64,000 bases of DNA from Ooceraea biroi (taxonomy: Eukaryota; Arthropoda; Insecta; Hymenoptera; Formicidae), in NCBI RefSeq assembly GCF_003672135.1, contig NC_039513.1, positions 4,216,833 to 4,280,832 of the forward strand. The letters are read 5' to 3'. Of this stretch, positions 39,201 through 49,279 are shown in pieces (position 1 is the first letter of the stretch; the number at the start of each line of letters is the position of its first letter). The notes beneath the pieces are model-generated. The model ran no database searches, was not told where the DNA came from, and was given only the letters and a program-made list of their open reading frames with translations. Made by a program: the position numbers and the translations under genes.

Positions 39201-42200
39201 AAATATTATTACGTAACGTTATTCCTTTTATGCTCATCAGAAAACTCAAATATAATATAATGTAAAAGATATAGATTTGTCTTTTACAGATTTGTTCTAC
39301 ATAAGAAAATAAAAAATCATTAAAAAATATTAGGCTTGTTTTCTTTCAGCTTATATTTTAATTGGTACTTATTAATCCGGTACTTTAGTTATGGTCGACG
39401 AGATATCATCATAATTAAGATATCCGGAATGCCTATCTATCATAAATCATAATTAGTAAAAGCGCAGGTTGACTTCGCAATTAATATCATCATTTCCGTG
39501 GGGCACGGGCAATGTTTGTATACTTTCCGCTCCACATGGTCTAATGAAATATATACCGCCTGTTCTTACATTAAAATGTAATTTTCAATTAACACTTGCC
39601 GATTAATTTCGTTGAAAGTTACTGCAAGACCGAAACTTGATACACTACATGCAATTGATATAGCCAGTGAAGAGTGCTCTTTGCCATGCAATATTTTAAT
39701 CATAAAAATTTTCTATATGAAGTTTGTTTAATTAGAAGAAATCGAATTAGAAATTTATAAAATCTACTAAATATTATACAATTTGTGAACTTAACGCGAT
39801 TATATAAAGCTAACATGTTTCGATAAAAATAATTATATAATCGATCAATCTTGTTTCTCTTAAAATTTTCCTGAGCTGTATTAAATTGATTATAAGGTGA
39901 GAAATTAGGAGAACGTAAACTATATGTGATTTTTATAGCGGTGATTATGTATAAGTGAATGTTTCAATGCTAACGGCTGAAAACGATCCGACAAATGCCA
40001 CGAAAGAGGCTATCAGAAAACCGTTGCTTCGACAATTTGCAATAAAATCACAATTGCTGTAATTTCAACACGACTGTACTATTTTATTTTATACGTAATC
40101 TCGTACGTGCGTAATACTTTAGTTTTAATAATCATATTTTCTAAGCACACAATCTTATCTCTTTCGAAACCAGCTAGACGACAACAAAAATCATTTTCCC
40201 AAATAAAACAAATTCATTAATCGTACTTGCATTTTGCAATAAATTCTGCTTCATTTGTTTTTCTTTTTAGTTCATACGAAACATGCGATATATTTAAAAT
40301 TGCAAATATAAACGCAACGTTGAATATCCAGATTTTCCGCGCTGAGAGAACAATCAAATTACGACAAGAGATTCTAAATTCATCGACCGTTTATAAATTC
40401 ATTTGAAATATTATGCGCGGTAAACAAGAGTCCGCAAGTCTCTATTTTTGCACGCTTCATATGAAACGAGCAGATACTGCTGACTTTCGCCTATTACTCG
40501 CGGGAGAGTCTTGCACATGGAATTATCGCAACACTCGTCGTGATGCTGAGATCATCACGTGCGACCGGTAGGTATCTCGTACCTCGGCCAGGCTCTTCCA
40601 TGTCCACCGGCTTCCGAGCATCGCCAATGATCTTGCGCCGTAGCCATTATGCATGTCATTATCGATAATTTACTGCGTTTTCACCACGAGCTGCGACTCG
40701 TCGTACGAGCGAGCAAGTGAGCACCCGCTGCCGTTCGTGCATACCGCTCGTAAAAGTTCTCGGAATTACCGACGCAGATAATAATTGCATTCCACGGCGG
40801 TGGTGAACGATTAAAGAGAATTCGAGCGTGGATTCCTTCGATCTTCCCCCTGCATCACGTGTCGACTTTCGCCCAATCGAGGATTAATGCCGCCGCATGA
40901 TTGGGAAATCGCGCGGAACAGTCGTAAGATGTGCAGAGCCGAAGTGCCTAGCACATTTCTGTAATAATTGATTCTCCGAATTTAAAGGATGATTAAAATT
41001 GATTTTTTCCCTAGAGAATGAATGGTAGCATTTATAATATTAGGCTTCTCAATCAAATGGTTTCACGTACAAATATTTAATAAAAATACCTACATATAAA
41101 ATGCTAAAAGAGAAAACAAAAAATTTGTTAGAAACTTTTTTTTGAGAAAACACCGTTGAAAACTAATAATTTGTAGAATAGCAGGATTTGATGCAATTAT
41201 ATGCAGATTAACTAATAATAAATTACAAAAATAAATTAGATACTAGTGGAATAAGAATGAAATTCTACAGTGAAAGGACCCAAAAATCGAGTCCCGACAG
41301 CGCAGAGTCATAATTTGACATACACAGAACGGTGCGATTGTTATTCACAGAGATAAGCAAGTCCCAATTTCGCAAAAATGATGATTACTACCTTTTTCTT
41401 CCATTGAATAGTCGAGCAGAATGGGAGCCGTAATTGAACACGTAACGAACAGTGATTCCGACGAGAGGCCGGAGCGAGGGAAGTTCTGCTATCGAGCCTG
41501 CGGGCGACCCGCATCAAAGGACTTAAGCCAGCAGGGAGGATGAGAACGCGCGTGTAGGCGGATGGAATGGCAGGCGGAGAACAAACGGGAGGAAGTTCCT
41601 CCTCGACCCCGCTGAGAACATCGTAAGACGACTCGTTTCGTTTAAGACTCTTGGATTCAGGGCGAGGTAGCATCCTCGTTTCCTCGCAACAACGACAGTT
41701 TCGCAACGCGGACGCCGCGCCGGTTGCGTAATGCGCGCAGTGTTGCTCGAGACGGTCCCAGGGCCCTCGATAAGCGTCGCCGATGGAATGCGCTCTTTGG
41801 ATGCACCTTATGCAGTATTCATACCGGGTACCGCGCTTAATGGGACGAGATAAGAAGCCGAGAACGGAGCCGTTCGTTCCGGTCTTGGAACCGACCACGT
41901 CCTTCCACGCGATTCCTCGACGCGAAGCTTCGATCGGTTGCGATTTGCAATGCGACTTCGTACATTGCGAGCCGATCCGCTTCGTGTAGCAGTACGGCCG
42001 ATCGGCTCTTCCCTCGTTTAAGCGCGATATCACCCTTTATACGCCACTTTACACGTCGAGTGCCTCGCCCTTCCGTCAATTACTATCGATTTTTCTTTTA
42101 ACAGAACCTTTGAGAAAGTAATACAGCGATATAAAAATAAAGATAGTCATTCATGAAGTACAAGGAATCGAGTGTAAGTAATTCTTGCGCTAAAGAGCAT

Positions 42201-42337
42201 TGACACATCAAGTATAGTCAATCTAAAAAGAAAATGTATCGTTAATATGAAATACAAGTTATTTTGAGATTACACATTCAGTTAAGAACCCATATTCAGA
42301 ATTCAAATGCTAAGATGCTTTAAGATGCTTTACAAAC

Positions 42338-42376
<39 letters not shown>

Positions 42377-45300
42377 GGCATGATGTCTTGCCATGTATAT
42401 AGAACATTCTTAAAGCCAAAATTACATTTGGCAGCGTTCAGAATGATGTAACGTACAACCTACAACTTGCTCTGAACGAGAATGGTTGATGTAAGATCTA
42501 AGTTACTTTAATATGCACCACGTAAACTTGGCTCGATACAGCTGGAAAAATCCGAGCTTGGATTTCTGATTCGTCACGATACGCGCGTATTTTCATTCGT
42601 GGTGATGTACATTTTCATTCGTGGTAAGATACGACTATGCATATGGTAACTCGTCGCAGCTTAAAAATAAATCTGCTGCATCTTTCGCTTGATCTTTTCC
42701 CTGCTATTCTGTCCGCCACTCGCCGTGATTTTTATCTTCTCACAACTCTGTGCCGTTTTTAAATTACAGAGATTTGCATCAATTCTTTATAACTTGGAGT
42801 TACCGCAAAATAATAAGTAAAGTAATTATAATTCTCTTCCCAAGAAACATATTTATGAAAATGAATCTAAAATTATTAATTATTGATCGTTATTATTAGT
42901 TTTTTATTTTGTCCTATGATAAAAATGGATTCTATGAGTCATAAAATGCAACGTTTCTTATCGTTACTCTTATCAACCTTCATAATCATTAAAACGCGCG
43001 CGCATCAATTAATGTATCAATGATTACTCATCCCTTGTCCTCCTTTTATTACTTGAGTTTCATAGTTATAGAGAGAGAACGAGAGAGAGAAATATGAGAA
43101 TAAAAATAAATAATATGTCTTTCGTTTTGTTACATATCATGTTACGTATCATGCTTTAACATTAACGTATTTTAAACCGTCTTCTATTTTGCAACTTTCA
43201 CTTATTTACAACAATCTGTTTGCGAGGACAACAATAACGATCAGCCATCGTTACATGACTTTTGACGTTACTCCAAATTGTATTAAGTTTCATAATTCTT
43301 GGAACTCGAAACGCTCGAGATCTCGCCACGAAATTTTACGCGAAACGGCAACTTGATTAACGTTTCCATGAAGATTAAGACATAAAGATACATGCGGTCT
43401 ATTTCGCATATCTAATATCGCACTATAACTGTAGTTTCGAGAAAGTAACGGTATTAAACATTATCGAGATTGACAACGTATACTTAAATCAATCGCAGTT
43501 CAAATCTTTGAATTCTTGTATTATAAGTAGCTTCACTCGGCGATACCTTTCGCGAATTCTGCTTCTGTCGATATCTCTAAGAATGTATTTTATAATAAAA
43601 AAATACCATTCTCTCTTCAGAATTCGTACAGACTCTTTTAGTTTTCGTCGAATTTTACTAAAGTCCAATTTTGATTTTGATGGCAGTTCTCTGTCTCGGA
43701 CAAATCGACCAAACTCGTTTGGACACGGACATTGTAACAAGTTCCTTCATAGTTGGTGATCAAAGTATGCGAATGCTAGTATGCTCGGTTAGAAAATTAG
43801 TGGAAGCATTTGCTTGAAACTCTTGGCACGACGATTGCCCTATCGTGCCAAGAATGTACGACCTCTGAGCATCCGGTGACCCTATGTCAGCAGCGATTAA
43901 GCTTCGGAACTTTTTAGAAATCCGATTTTATTTCCATAATCTGTTCTTTTCAAATTCCCACAATATCTATATTTCTTCAATCAGAATCCCCGTTTATCAG
44001 ATTTCCTGTTATTAAGTCAGATATCTCAGGGATAAAATTGCAGTGAGAAAACGTGAGAAGTTTATAAAATATGTAGCTTCTTTCACATTTCGACACACAT
44101 CGACTAAATTATTCGATTTAGTTAGGTAGACTTTCTCGTTGTTACAATTTATTGAAGGAGATTTAGACTTTCGATTTCATGTCTTATAATTTAATTGAAT
44201 AATTAATGTATATCTAGCATAAAGCGCAGTAATTTTTAAGATATAACGTTCGCATCAAACACTGTCATGTCCGGTAAAATTGCAAGCAGAATTTGACCTA
44301 CGGCACAAATGGTAGGATCGATTCCATGATACCATCGAAAGGCACGGGTTTATTTTTAAACGAGGCTCTCACTAATGCGCTTGAGCAGAGGTGCGCTATT
44401 CAAAACATCTCAAGAAACAGAAAAATATTATCTTTCGTGACCAACAAGGAAGAAAGAGATAAAAGAAAAACGAAGAACGTGCTGAAATTATTCCGCGAGG
44501 CTGAAAGCTAAAGTACCGTTGAGTAAAGAGACAGGATTGTTTAATTATAAAAGCATGCAAGCTTAACTTTGTGCTTTACGACTTTTACCGAGGAGAGTAT
44601 ACGGGAGATTATTCTGCAGTGAAAATAACCCGTAATAAAAGCGGTTTGTAACGAGGAACGTGTCCGAAGGGCTGGCTGGCTGCAGCACAGGCCGAAGTTT
44701 GCGCACCGCTGCGCCGGAGGAATCGCTGCAGTCACTACGGAGCGTGCTCAATTTCCCGTTGACCTATTTATAACACGTCTATCCGCGCCGGAGAAGCCAC
44801 GGCATACTTCTCAAGGTCCCGGATGGCTCGGTAGACTTCTGGTGCTGATGGCAGAAGGCAGCAGAGCAACGCAGCCGTCGTCTGGTCGCATCTGCCAGCA
44901 ACCACACGGACTGGCGAAATGCGCGAAATTGCAGGCCGCACCAAGTGAATGAACATCGCGGAACTGGGGCAGCTTTCTGGCCGCTCTTGGGCCGCACGTT
45001 CTCGCGCGCGACAGACGGATCGCGATGAACGTGTGCATAAATCTCTCCTCGGGACGGAAAACGTGGCAAAATCGCGCGCCCGACCACGAGAGCCCCGATC
45101 GATTCTTGCGGCGAAATTGCTGCACGACTCTATCTCGCATCAACAAGATCACTGCAAACGTTGATTCACCGTTACATTGATAGCCCGTAGGGTAGGAAGG
45201 TATAATTTGTTTACGTTCATACCGCATCCATGCGACATTTCCGCTTATTACACATTCTAATTGCTGTAATTCCCTTGTTACATGTGATGCGCTTGCGTTT

Positions 45301-48300
45301 GTTTCGCCTTGCTCTGTTCGTATGCCTGCTTGCAAGAATACGCGCAATTCCTGTTGATTGAAAGCAGTTTGAGAGCATTCTTTTAATTGCTACATGATAT
45401 TCTCTATATAAGCGTGTATTATATTTAATATATTTCGATAATATGGAGAAGTTTCTCTACCTATTTATCTTTGTGGCGGTAGTAAGATTCGCTAAGAGCT
45501 TTTACGACAGCATCTCCTGTTAAAGTAGGTAATTTTTATGGACTTGGTGAAAGTCCTTGTGGAACTCTTCTATAATAAACAGATTCTTAGATAGATTATC
45601 AGGATAGCCTCTAAGGTACCTTCTTGTATCTGATTTATAATCAGATTTATCTTCGTGATAACATTTCCTGTTATGTCGGCTGATTTGCGCGAACATCATT
45701 TCTGCAGAAAATATTTTCACAGGAAGAAAGATAAAATATCAATCGATTATCTTATACTACATTTAACTATATTTTTCATGAATTCTAAAGGAAAGATAAA
45801 ATTAATGAAAGATAATCCCTTCGATAATTACATGATCCTGTTCGCTGCGAATGAACACAATGATTTTTTACGCAAGCTGCCGTGACACTATTCTCGCGTC
45901 CTAACGTCTTCTGCATTCGCAAACATGTCATTTACGTATGGTATGCAATCATGAAACTTGATAGAAAATTGCCTTCTAGCAAAGTGTTACCTTGTTCGAA
46001 TAACATATTTTCCAAAATTTTTCCAGTCATTAAAATAAAATTTGTTTATCACTTTGCTGTTTTTATCATATTAGTTTAGAACAATATATTATTGATTTGC
46101 CGATTAAAAACACTTTTCGTAATATTTTACGTTTTATCTAAAGATAACTATAAATAAGTTAATAAATGATAGATTTTTGTTATTGAGCTCTAACTTTATT
46201 AAATATTTCCTGTAACAATTTATTTTTTCGTTTCTATACGTATGATAAGAAATTAATCCTTTTTATTACATTAGCAACAGAACGTTGTTCGTTATGATTC
46301 ACAATCAGCTGATTGCGATTTTCGTCTTCTCGCCAATGCCTGACAGAATTTAATGGCCTAAGGATCGAGGAAGAGGCGGATCTCAATGCGTGTATGGAGC
46401 GAAGGATTAATACAGTGAATGTTCTTGAGAAACTGTGACGAAAAACCGCCGATTGCTTCTTACTAACAAGTAACCATGTGATTATACCAATAGAATTAAT
46501 TTCATGAGACTACACGTTCATGCTAGCGGGCAAGCGTATCTAATCTTCGGCGAGATATTAATCGGCGAAGATAAGAAAGCGCATTCCGCATAGCGAGATA
46601 CAGACAGCGTTTCGAATTTGTGATTGTTTACGGACAACGAAGAATTATAAGGAAACACATGCCATCCGAGAAAACTTTCTAACGAGCTTCTAACGAGATC
46701 GACTCGAAGTCTGATAGCATCGTCGATAAGCTAGTAACATCGGTTGTCCTGATTCCTGCTATGTCGTTTGACGAAATAAAAGTAGCACGTATTACTTTAA
46801 TTAATTTCCTAATAACATGCTTATTAGATACGAGGGAAATATGCGAACCTCGTGCGCAATACCATTCTTTGAAGTATGAAAATATTACTCCACACTAAAT
46901 ACTATAAGTGTATAAATGAAATCACAAAATATGGTTGTAAAATAGCGTCCCACTTCCGTCGTATTAAACTTTACATCTTGATTAAACTGCATGGATATTT
47001 TATTTAGAATTTAATGTTTTTCTAACTCTCGCTCAAGATCTAATCGCACCGAGCTACTCTATCGCCATAATATTTCTTTGGATCTTCTCGAAAAACTATA
47101 ATATACTCTTTCATCGTAATCTTGTTTTAATCAAGTAGATTTTCTTACCTTATAGACCTCTGAGAAGAATCCAGCGCCGATATTCTCCATGTAAAAGTCG
47201 TCCAAACGGTTCAATGATGCGACTGCATGCCTGAGCGCTTGACATGATGCCCCAGTGCGCCTCTTCGAGCTCGAATCCTGGAACGCCTCGCCCGAGCATA
47301 CCGTCAACCCGTGCACCGTGCCGCCTTCCATCATCTCTGTGGGTCTCCAAGGAGGATCACGACACTTCTCTTTAAGCTCCTTGTAACTCCTTGGAGAGGA
47401 AGACAGTTGCAACTCCGTGGGCAGATCCTGTGGTAGACAGGACGAGCAACTTTGCTGCAACGTGTCATTGCTGATCCTCGCCGTCCAGTCCTTGGACGGG
47501 GTCGAGGTGACAAAGTCACTGACGCAGGAATCGTCGCAGGCTGCGGTGGAGTTACTGGCGCCGTCCTTTACGTTAACTAGCCTCGGTATCTGCTTCTGAT
47601 GCGCGTAAACGTCGCTCGCAGTTGGCACGTTAGACGCGCTACTCGATGTCATGGAATGACCCGTGCATGCGTCCACTAAAAGATCCTCGTCGCTGGACCT
47701 GTTCCTATCCGACGGTGGCGGCTGGTGGATTGTCTCGGAAGACTTCGCGGAAGACAACTTGGTGGCGGCCGTATTCGAAGCGGCGTTTCCCTGAGAGCAC
47801 TTGGACTGTTGCTCGTTGCACGTCATTCTGCCCATTGCTGCCTGATGCTCGCGGCTGGCGGCGACAATCCTTTTTGCGGATCCTCTCGCCGAGTCTTTAA
47901 CTGTTCCAGTGTACGTCTCGACGCCTCCCGCAACCGAAGCGGATTGCGGCCTCCGCGATCTACCGACGCCGATCTTCAAGACGTTCGGACTATTCTGACC
48001 CGACTGGCACTTCTGCCTGGTATTCACATGTGATGTTTCTTTGGGCGAACATTTGCTCGGGATCTTGGAACAAGTGGTGGTGCAAGTCATCGGTGCATCG
48101 ATCCTGCAGAGTTTAGGAAGCTCTATTGCAACGGATGGAACGTCCGTTAAAACGGCGAGTGGCTGCAAAGAATTGCATGGCGCTTCGAAGACCACCGACG
48201 TGGTATCATCAGCGTTGTTCTTCGTCGGTCGCCAGGGTCTTGCCTTGTCGTCGGCGTCTACCGTCGGTGTTTCTTCCACCGAGAAGCAGGGCAGACACGA

Positions 48301-48402
48301 CGCCGTTGTGCTCGCCGTCGTCGGCCGGACGCATGACTTGGCCGCGTCACCGTTGTTGGTCGGCGGACCCGGCGTATTCGACGGCGGCACCTTTCCGAAC
48401 AT
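23717..48402 (-). CDS. cdi: TESK-type dual-specificity protein kinase (center divider orthologue)
   Basis: Predicted 993-residue kinase of the LIMK/TESK group. In animals, TESKs phosphorylate cofilin and reorganise actin; Drosophila cdi is the fly member. Coding exons on the minus strand: 48402-47149, 31092-30971, 25816-25270, 24943-24404, 24235-23717, all with consistent phase. Kinase landmarks (residues approximate): glycine loop IGAGFFSEVYK (about 405-418), catalytic Lys in VLKMN (431), helix-C Glu in LKEVQL (445), HRDLTSKN (Asp 521), DFG (Asp 544), and activation-loop GSPYWMSPE with the Ser equivalent to the TESK1 autophosphorylation site (about 565). HRDLTSKN and VPADPD distinguish TESK from LIM kinases, and no LIM or PDZ domain is present. 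The start is ATG 48402 (MFGKVPPS), with A at -3; an in-frame TAG lies upstream at 48538-48540. The N-terminal 400 residues and C-terminal 340 residues are Ser/Thr-rich. Confidence 0.94.
24404..24943 (-). CDS. cdi: cdi coding exon 4 (end of kinase domain, linker)
   Basis: Exactly 180 codons, phase 0 at both ends, residues about 642-821. It opens with YEPKSRPTFPEI, the conserved Arg-containing last kinase subdomain, then a basic Ser/Arg-rich linker. The donor is read at AAAG|GTTGGT; alternative GT positions a few bases on exist, but this one keeps frame with exon 5. Confidence 0.9.
25213..25263. repeat. ATC/ATT trinucleotide microsatellite
   Basis: Imperfect trinucleotide run of ATC/ATT/GTC units just inside the intron after the cdi exon 3 donor (donor GT at 25269-25268). 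Read-through of this intron would encode a Met/Ile run and soon stop. Confidence 0.85.
25270..25816 (-). CDS. cdi: cdi coding exon 3 (kinase catalytic core)
   Basis: Residues about 459-641. Begins by completing Arg of the previous exon (acceptor at 25817-25818), then FMGVCVHEGQLHALTEYINGG, the hinge region. It contains HRDLTSKN, DFGLAAKIPD, GSPYWMSPECLKG and the VPADPDVLPR segment typical of TESK. Ends AACTGCTGTACA|GTAAGT, giving NCCT before the next exon's YEP. Confidence 0.95.
28964..29001. repeat. Near-perfect 38-bp palindrome
   Basis: Two 18-base arms (28964-28981 and 28984-29001) are complementary at 17 positions, with one G/T mismatch and a 2-base centre. The core is CGATTTGCGTT / AACGCAAATCG. 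It sits in a cdi intron. Confidence 0.9.
29366..29385. repeat. Perfect 20-bp GC palindrome
   Basis: CGTCGCGGCG followed directly by its reverse complement, with five CpG-rich steps per arm, in a GC-richer patch of the cdi intron. Confidence 0.85.
30971..31092 (-). CDS. cdi: cdi coding exon 2 (kinase N-lobe)
   Basis: 122 bases, residues about 419-458 plus two bases of Arg 459. It encodes VTHKVTNQVMVLKMNQLP then LKEVQLMNKLSHPNIL, supplying the ATP-binding Lys (VLKMN) and helix-C Glu (LKEVQ). Acceptor TTTTTTCAG ends at 31093; donor CTGAG|GTGAGT starts at 30970. Isolated by introns of 5 and 16 kb. Confidence 0.94.
31695..32030. mobile_element. MITE-like element with TACAGGATG inverted ends
   Basis: The left end reads TACAGGATGCTTCAAATTCG from 31695; the right end read on the opposite strand from 32030 gives TACAGGATGTCCCAAAATCA. 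That is about 16 of 20 matches, with looser similarity continuing inward (CAGCTGATA / CAACTGATA). Length 336 bases, AT-rich, no coding capacity. TA is a possible target site. The TACAGG(G)TGTCCC end is, from memory, a common repeat end in insects. A non-autonomous DNA transposon is the likeliest reading. Confidence 0.55.
36688..36710. repeat. CGAA tetranucleotide microsatellite
   Basis: About five copies of CGAA in the long cdi intron. Confidence 0.85.
41341..42033 (-). other. Long open frame in cdi intron, coding status unknown
   Basis: 231 codons without a stop on the same strand as cdi, in a locally GC-rich block, opening with GTG. Internal ATG codons are few. The predicted sequence has scattered Cys, basic and Pro residues but no domain I recognise. 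GC-rich DNA lowers the stop frequency, so chance is plausible; an alternative cdi exon is the other option. Confidence 0.12.
42341..42372. repeat. AG microsatellite
   Basis: Sixteen uninterrupted AG units in the cdi intron. Confidence 0.95.
43821..43853. repeat. Perfect hairpin, 11-bp stem, 11-nt loop
   Basis: TCTTGGCACGA (43821-43831) is followed by 11 loop bases and the exact complement TCGTGCCAAGA (43843-43853). The stem does not extend outward, so it is too short for a standard miRNA precursor. Confidence 0.85.
46947..46966 (+). repeat. Second copy of the GTCCCACTTCCG repeat end
   Basis: GTCCCACTTCCGTCG then TATTA on the + strand, matching the minus strand at 11041-11064 over about 20 bases with one difference. 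It lies about 180 bases inside the cdi intron from the exon 1 donor. Confidence 0.5.
47149..48402 (-). CDS. cdi: cdi coding exon 1 (long N-terminal region, glycine loop)
   Basis: 418 codons from ATG 48402 to the donor TATAAG|GTAAGA at 47149/47148. Residues 1 to about 390 are Ser/Thr/Pro/Cys-rich without a recognised domain; the last 30 residues (LNRLDDFYMENIGAGFFSEVYK) begin the kinase domain. Human TESK1, from memory, has only about 50 residues before its kinase domain, so this leader is unusually long. The long continuous frame in high-quality phase with exon 2 argues it is translated. Confidence 0.88.
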
Positions 48403-49279
48403 CTTCGCCGTTATCGCGACGAGGTGGTCGCGCAGACTGATGCGTAACAGCAGCGGCGGCTGCTGTGTGTGTGCCGCATTACACGCGGCCGGCTCGACGA
48501 TACGCCTCTGGACGGTCGTCGTCACGGCGTCGTTTTGCTATACTCCGCGGTGAGTGGAGAGAAGCGAATACGAACGTAGGGATACTGGAGGCGGCTGGCC
48601 GGTCCGCAAATAAGCACGGAGACGACACCGCGATACTTCGAACGATATCGAGCGGCGATACAACTGCAATGCTCGTCGATGCGGCAACACGTCTTTGAAC
48701 GCAGTCCGGATTGGTGTAACATATAGTCAACGAATCGCATCCGCAAAATCTGATCGATAAATGTGGTCGGAGAGCGACGTTCTGGCGGAAGAACAAAATT
48801 GATCCTCCTCTGTTCCCTTGTAATTCGGGTTGCCTTTGGAGATAGTACTGGTCTGACGAAGCAAAATTCGAAAAGGAAGTCCTTTGTCGGTCCTTCCGGT
48901 TCACCAAGAACGTTAAAGCTCACGGAAGACGTCGAGATCTCGAAGCAAAGTGACGGCGAATCGCAGCAATGTATTGTATGCTCCTGATACAACGTGGAAG
49001 ACACTCGTCCTCAACGAACAGCGATTGGAAGGCGAAGGAAGAACGAAGAAGCAAGTCTGCTATCAATGCAACTTTGTATCCCTTTTGGCAGTGGCGTCGC
49101 GCATAGGAATCACAGTCGATTGGTCACGAGCAGGCTTTATCCTTGGAGTCGCGCAACGCGGTCCGGAATAACGTTACAGCTTCGAAGCTCAATGTAGGAA
49201 GAACGTGGTACCGAAACTTGGCACGATTCTCTCCTCGTTGCCGGCGGATGTCTCCTCGTGGGTTGATTCGCGGATCTTC
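48403..49279 (-). other. cdi: Probable cdi 5' UTR part of exon
   Basis: A strong acceptor on the minus strand (TTTTATTTCAG) ends at 49280, followed by sequence with stops in the cdi frame (TAG at 48538-48540) up to the ATG at 48402. The simplest model joins this to the donor GCGCC|GTAAGT at 52136/52135. Upstream open frames exist but the longest opens with GTG. Inferred, no transcript evidence. Confidence 0.5.

Larger units (their letters stand above)
31093..47148 (-). other. cdi: cdi first coding intron, 16 kb
   Basis: Long intron splitting the kinase glycine loop from the ATP-binding Lys. AT-rich background with GC-richer islets near 32.2-33.3, 36.5-38.4, 40.5-40.9, 41.4-42.1 and 44.6-45.3 kb; such islets often mark enhancers or alternative first exons. 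Contents: a MITE-like element (31695-32030), a GAAC repeat (36688-36710), an AG microsatellite (42341-42372), a perfect 11-bp-stem hairpin (43821-43853) and a repeat end (46947-46966). ORFs of 178-230 codons on the minus strand at 44.8-45.3 and 41.3-42.0 kb open with non-ATG codons or show no domain. No nested gene supported. Confidence 0.75.

Noticed and set aside
44811..45347. 178-codon minus ORF in the cdi intron
   Set aside because: Located in a GC islet where other frames are open too, with no domain or splice support.
47646..48553. Several 80-170-codon + strand ORFs opposite cdi exon 1
   Set aside because: Antisense shadows of the GC-richer cdi exon; no domains, and several open with GTG or TTG.
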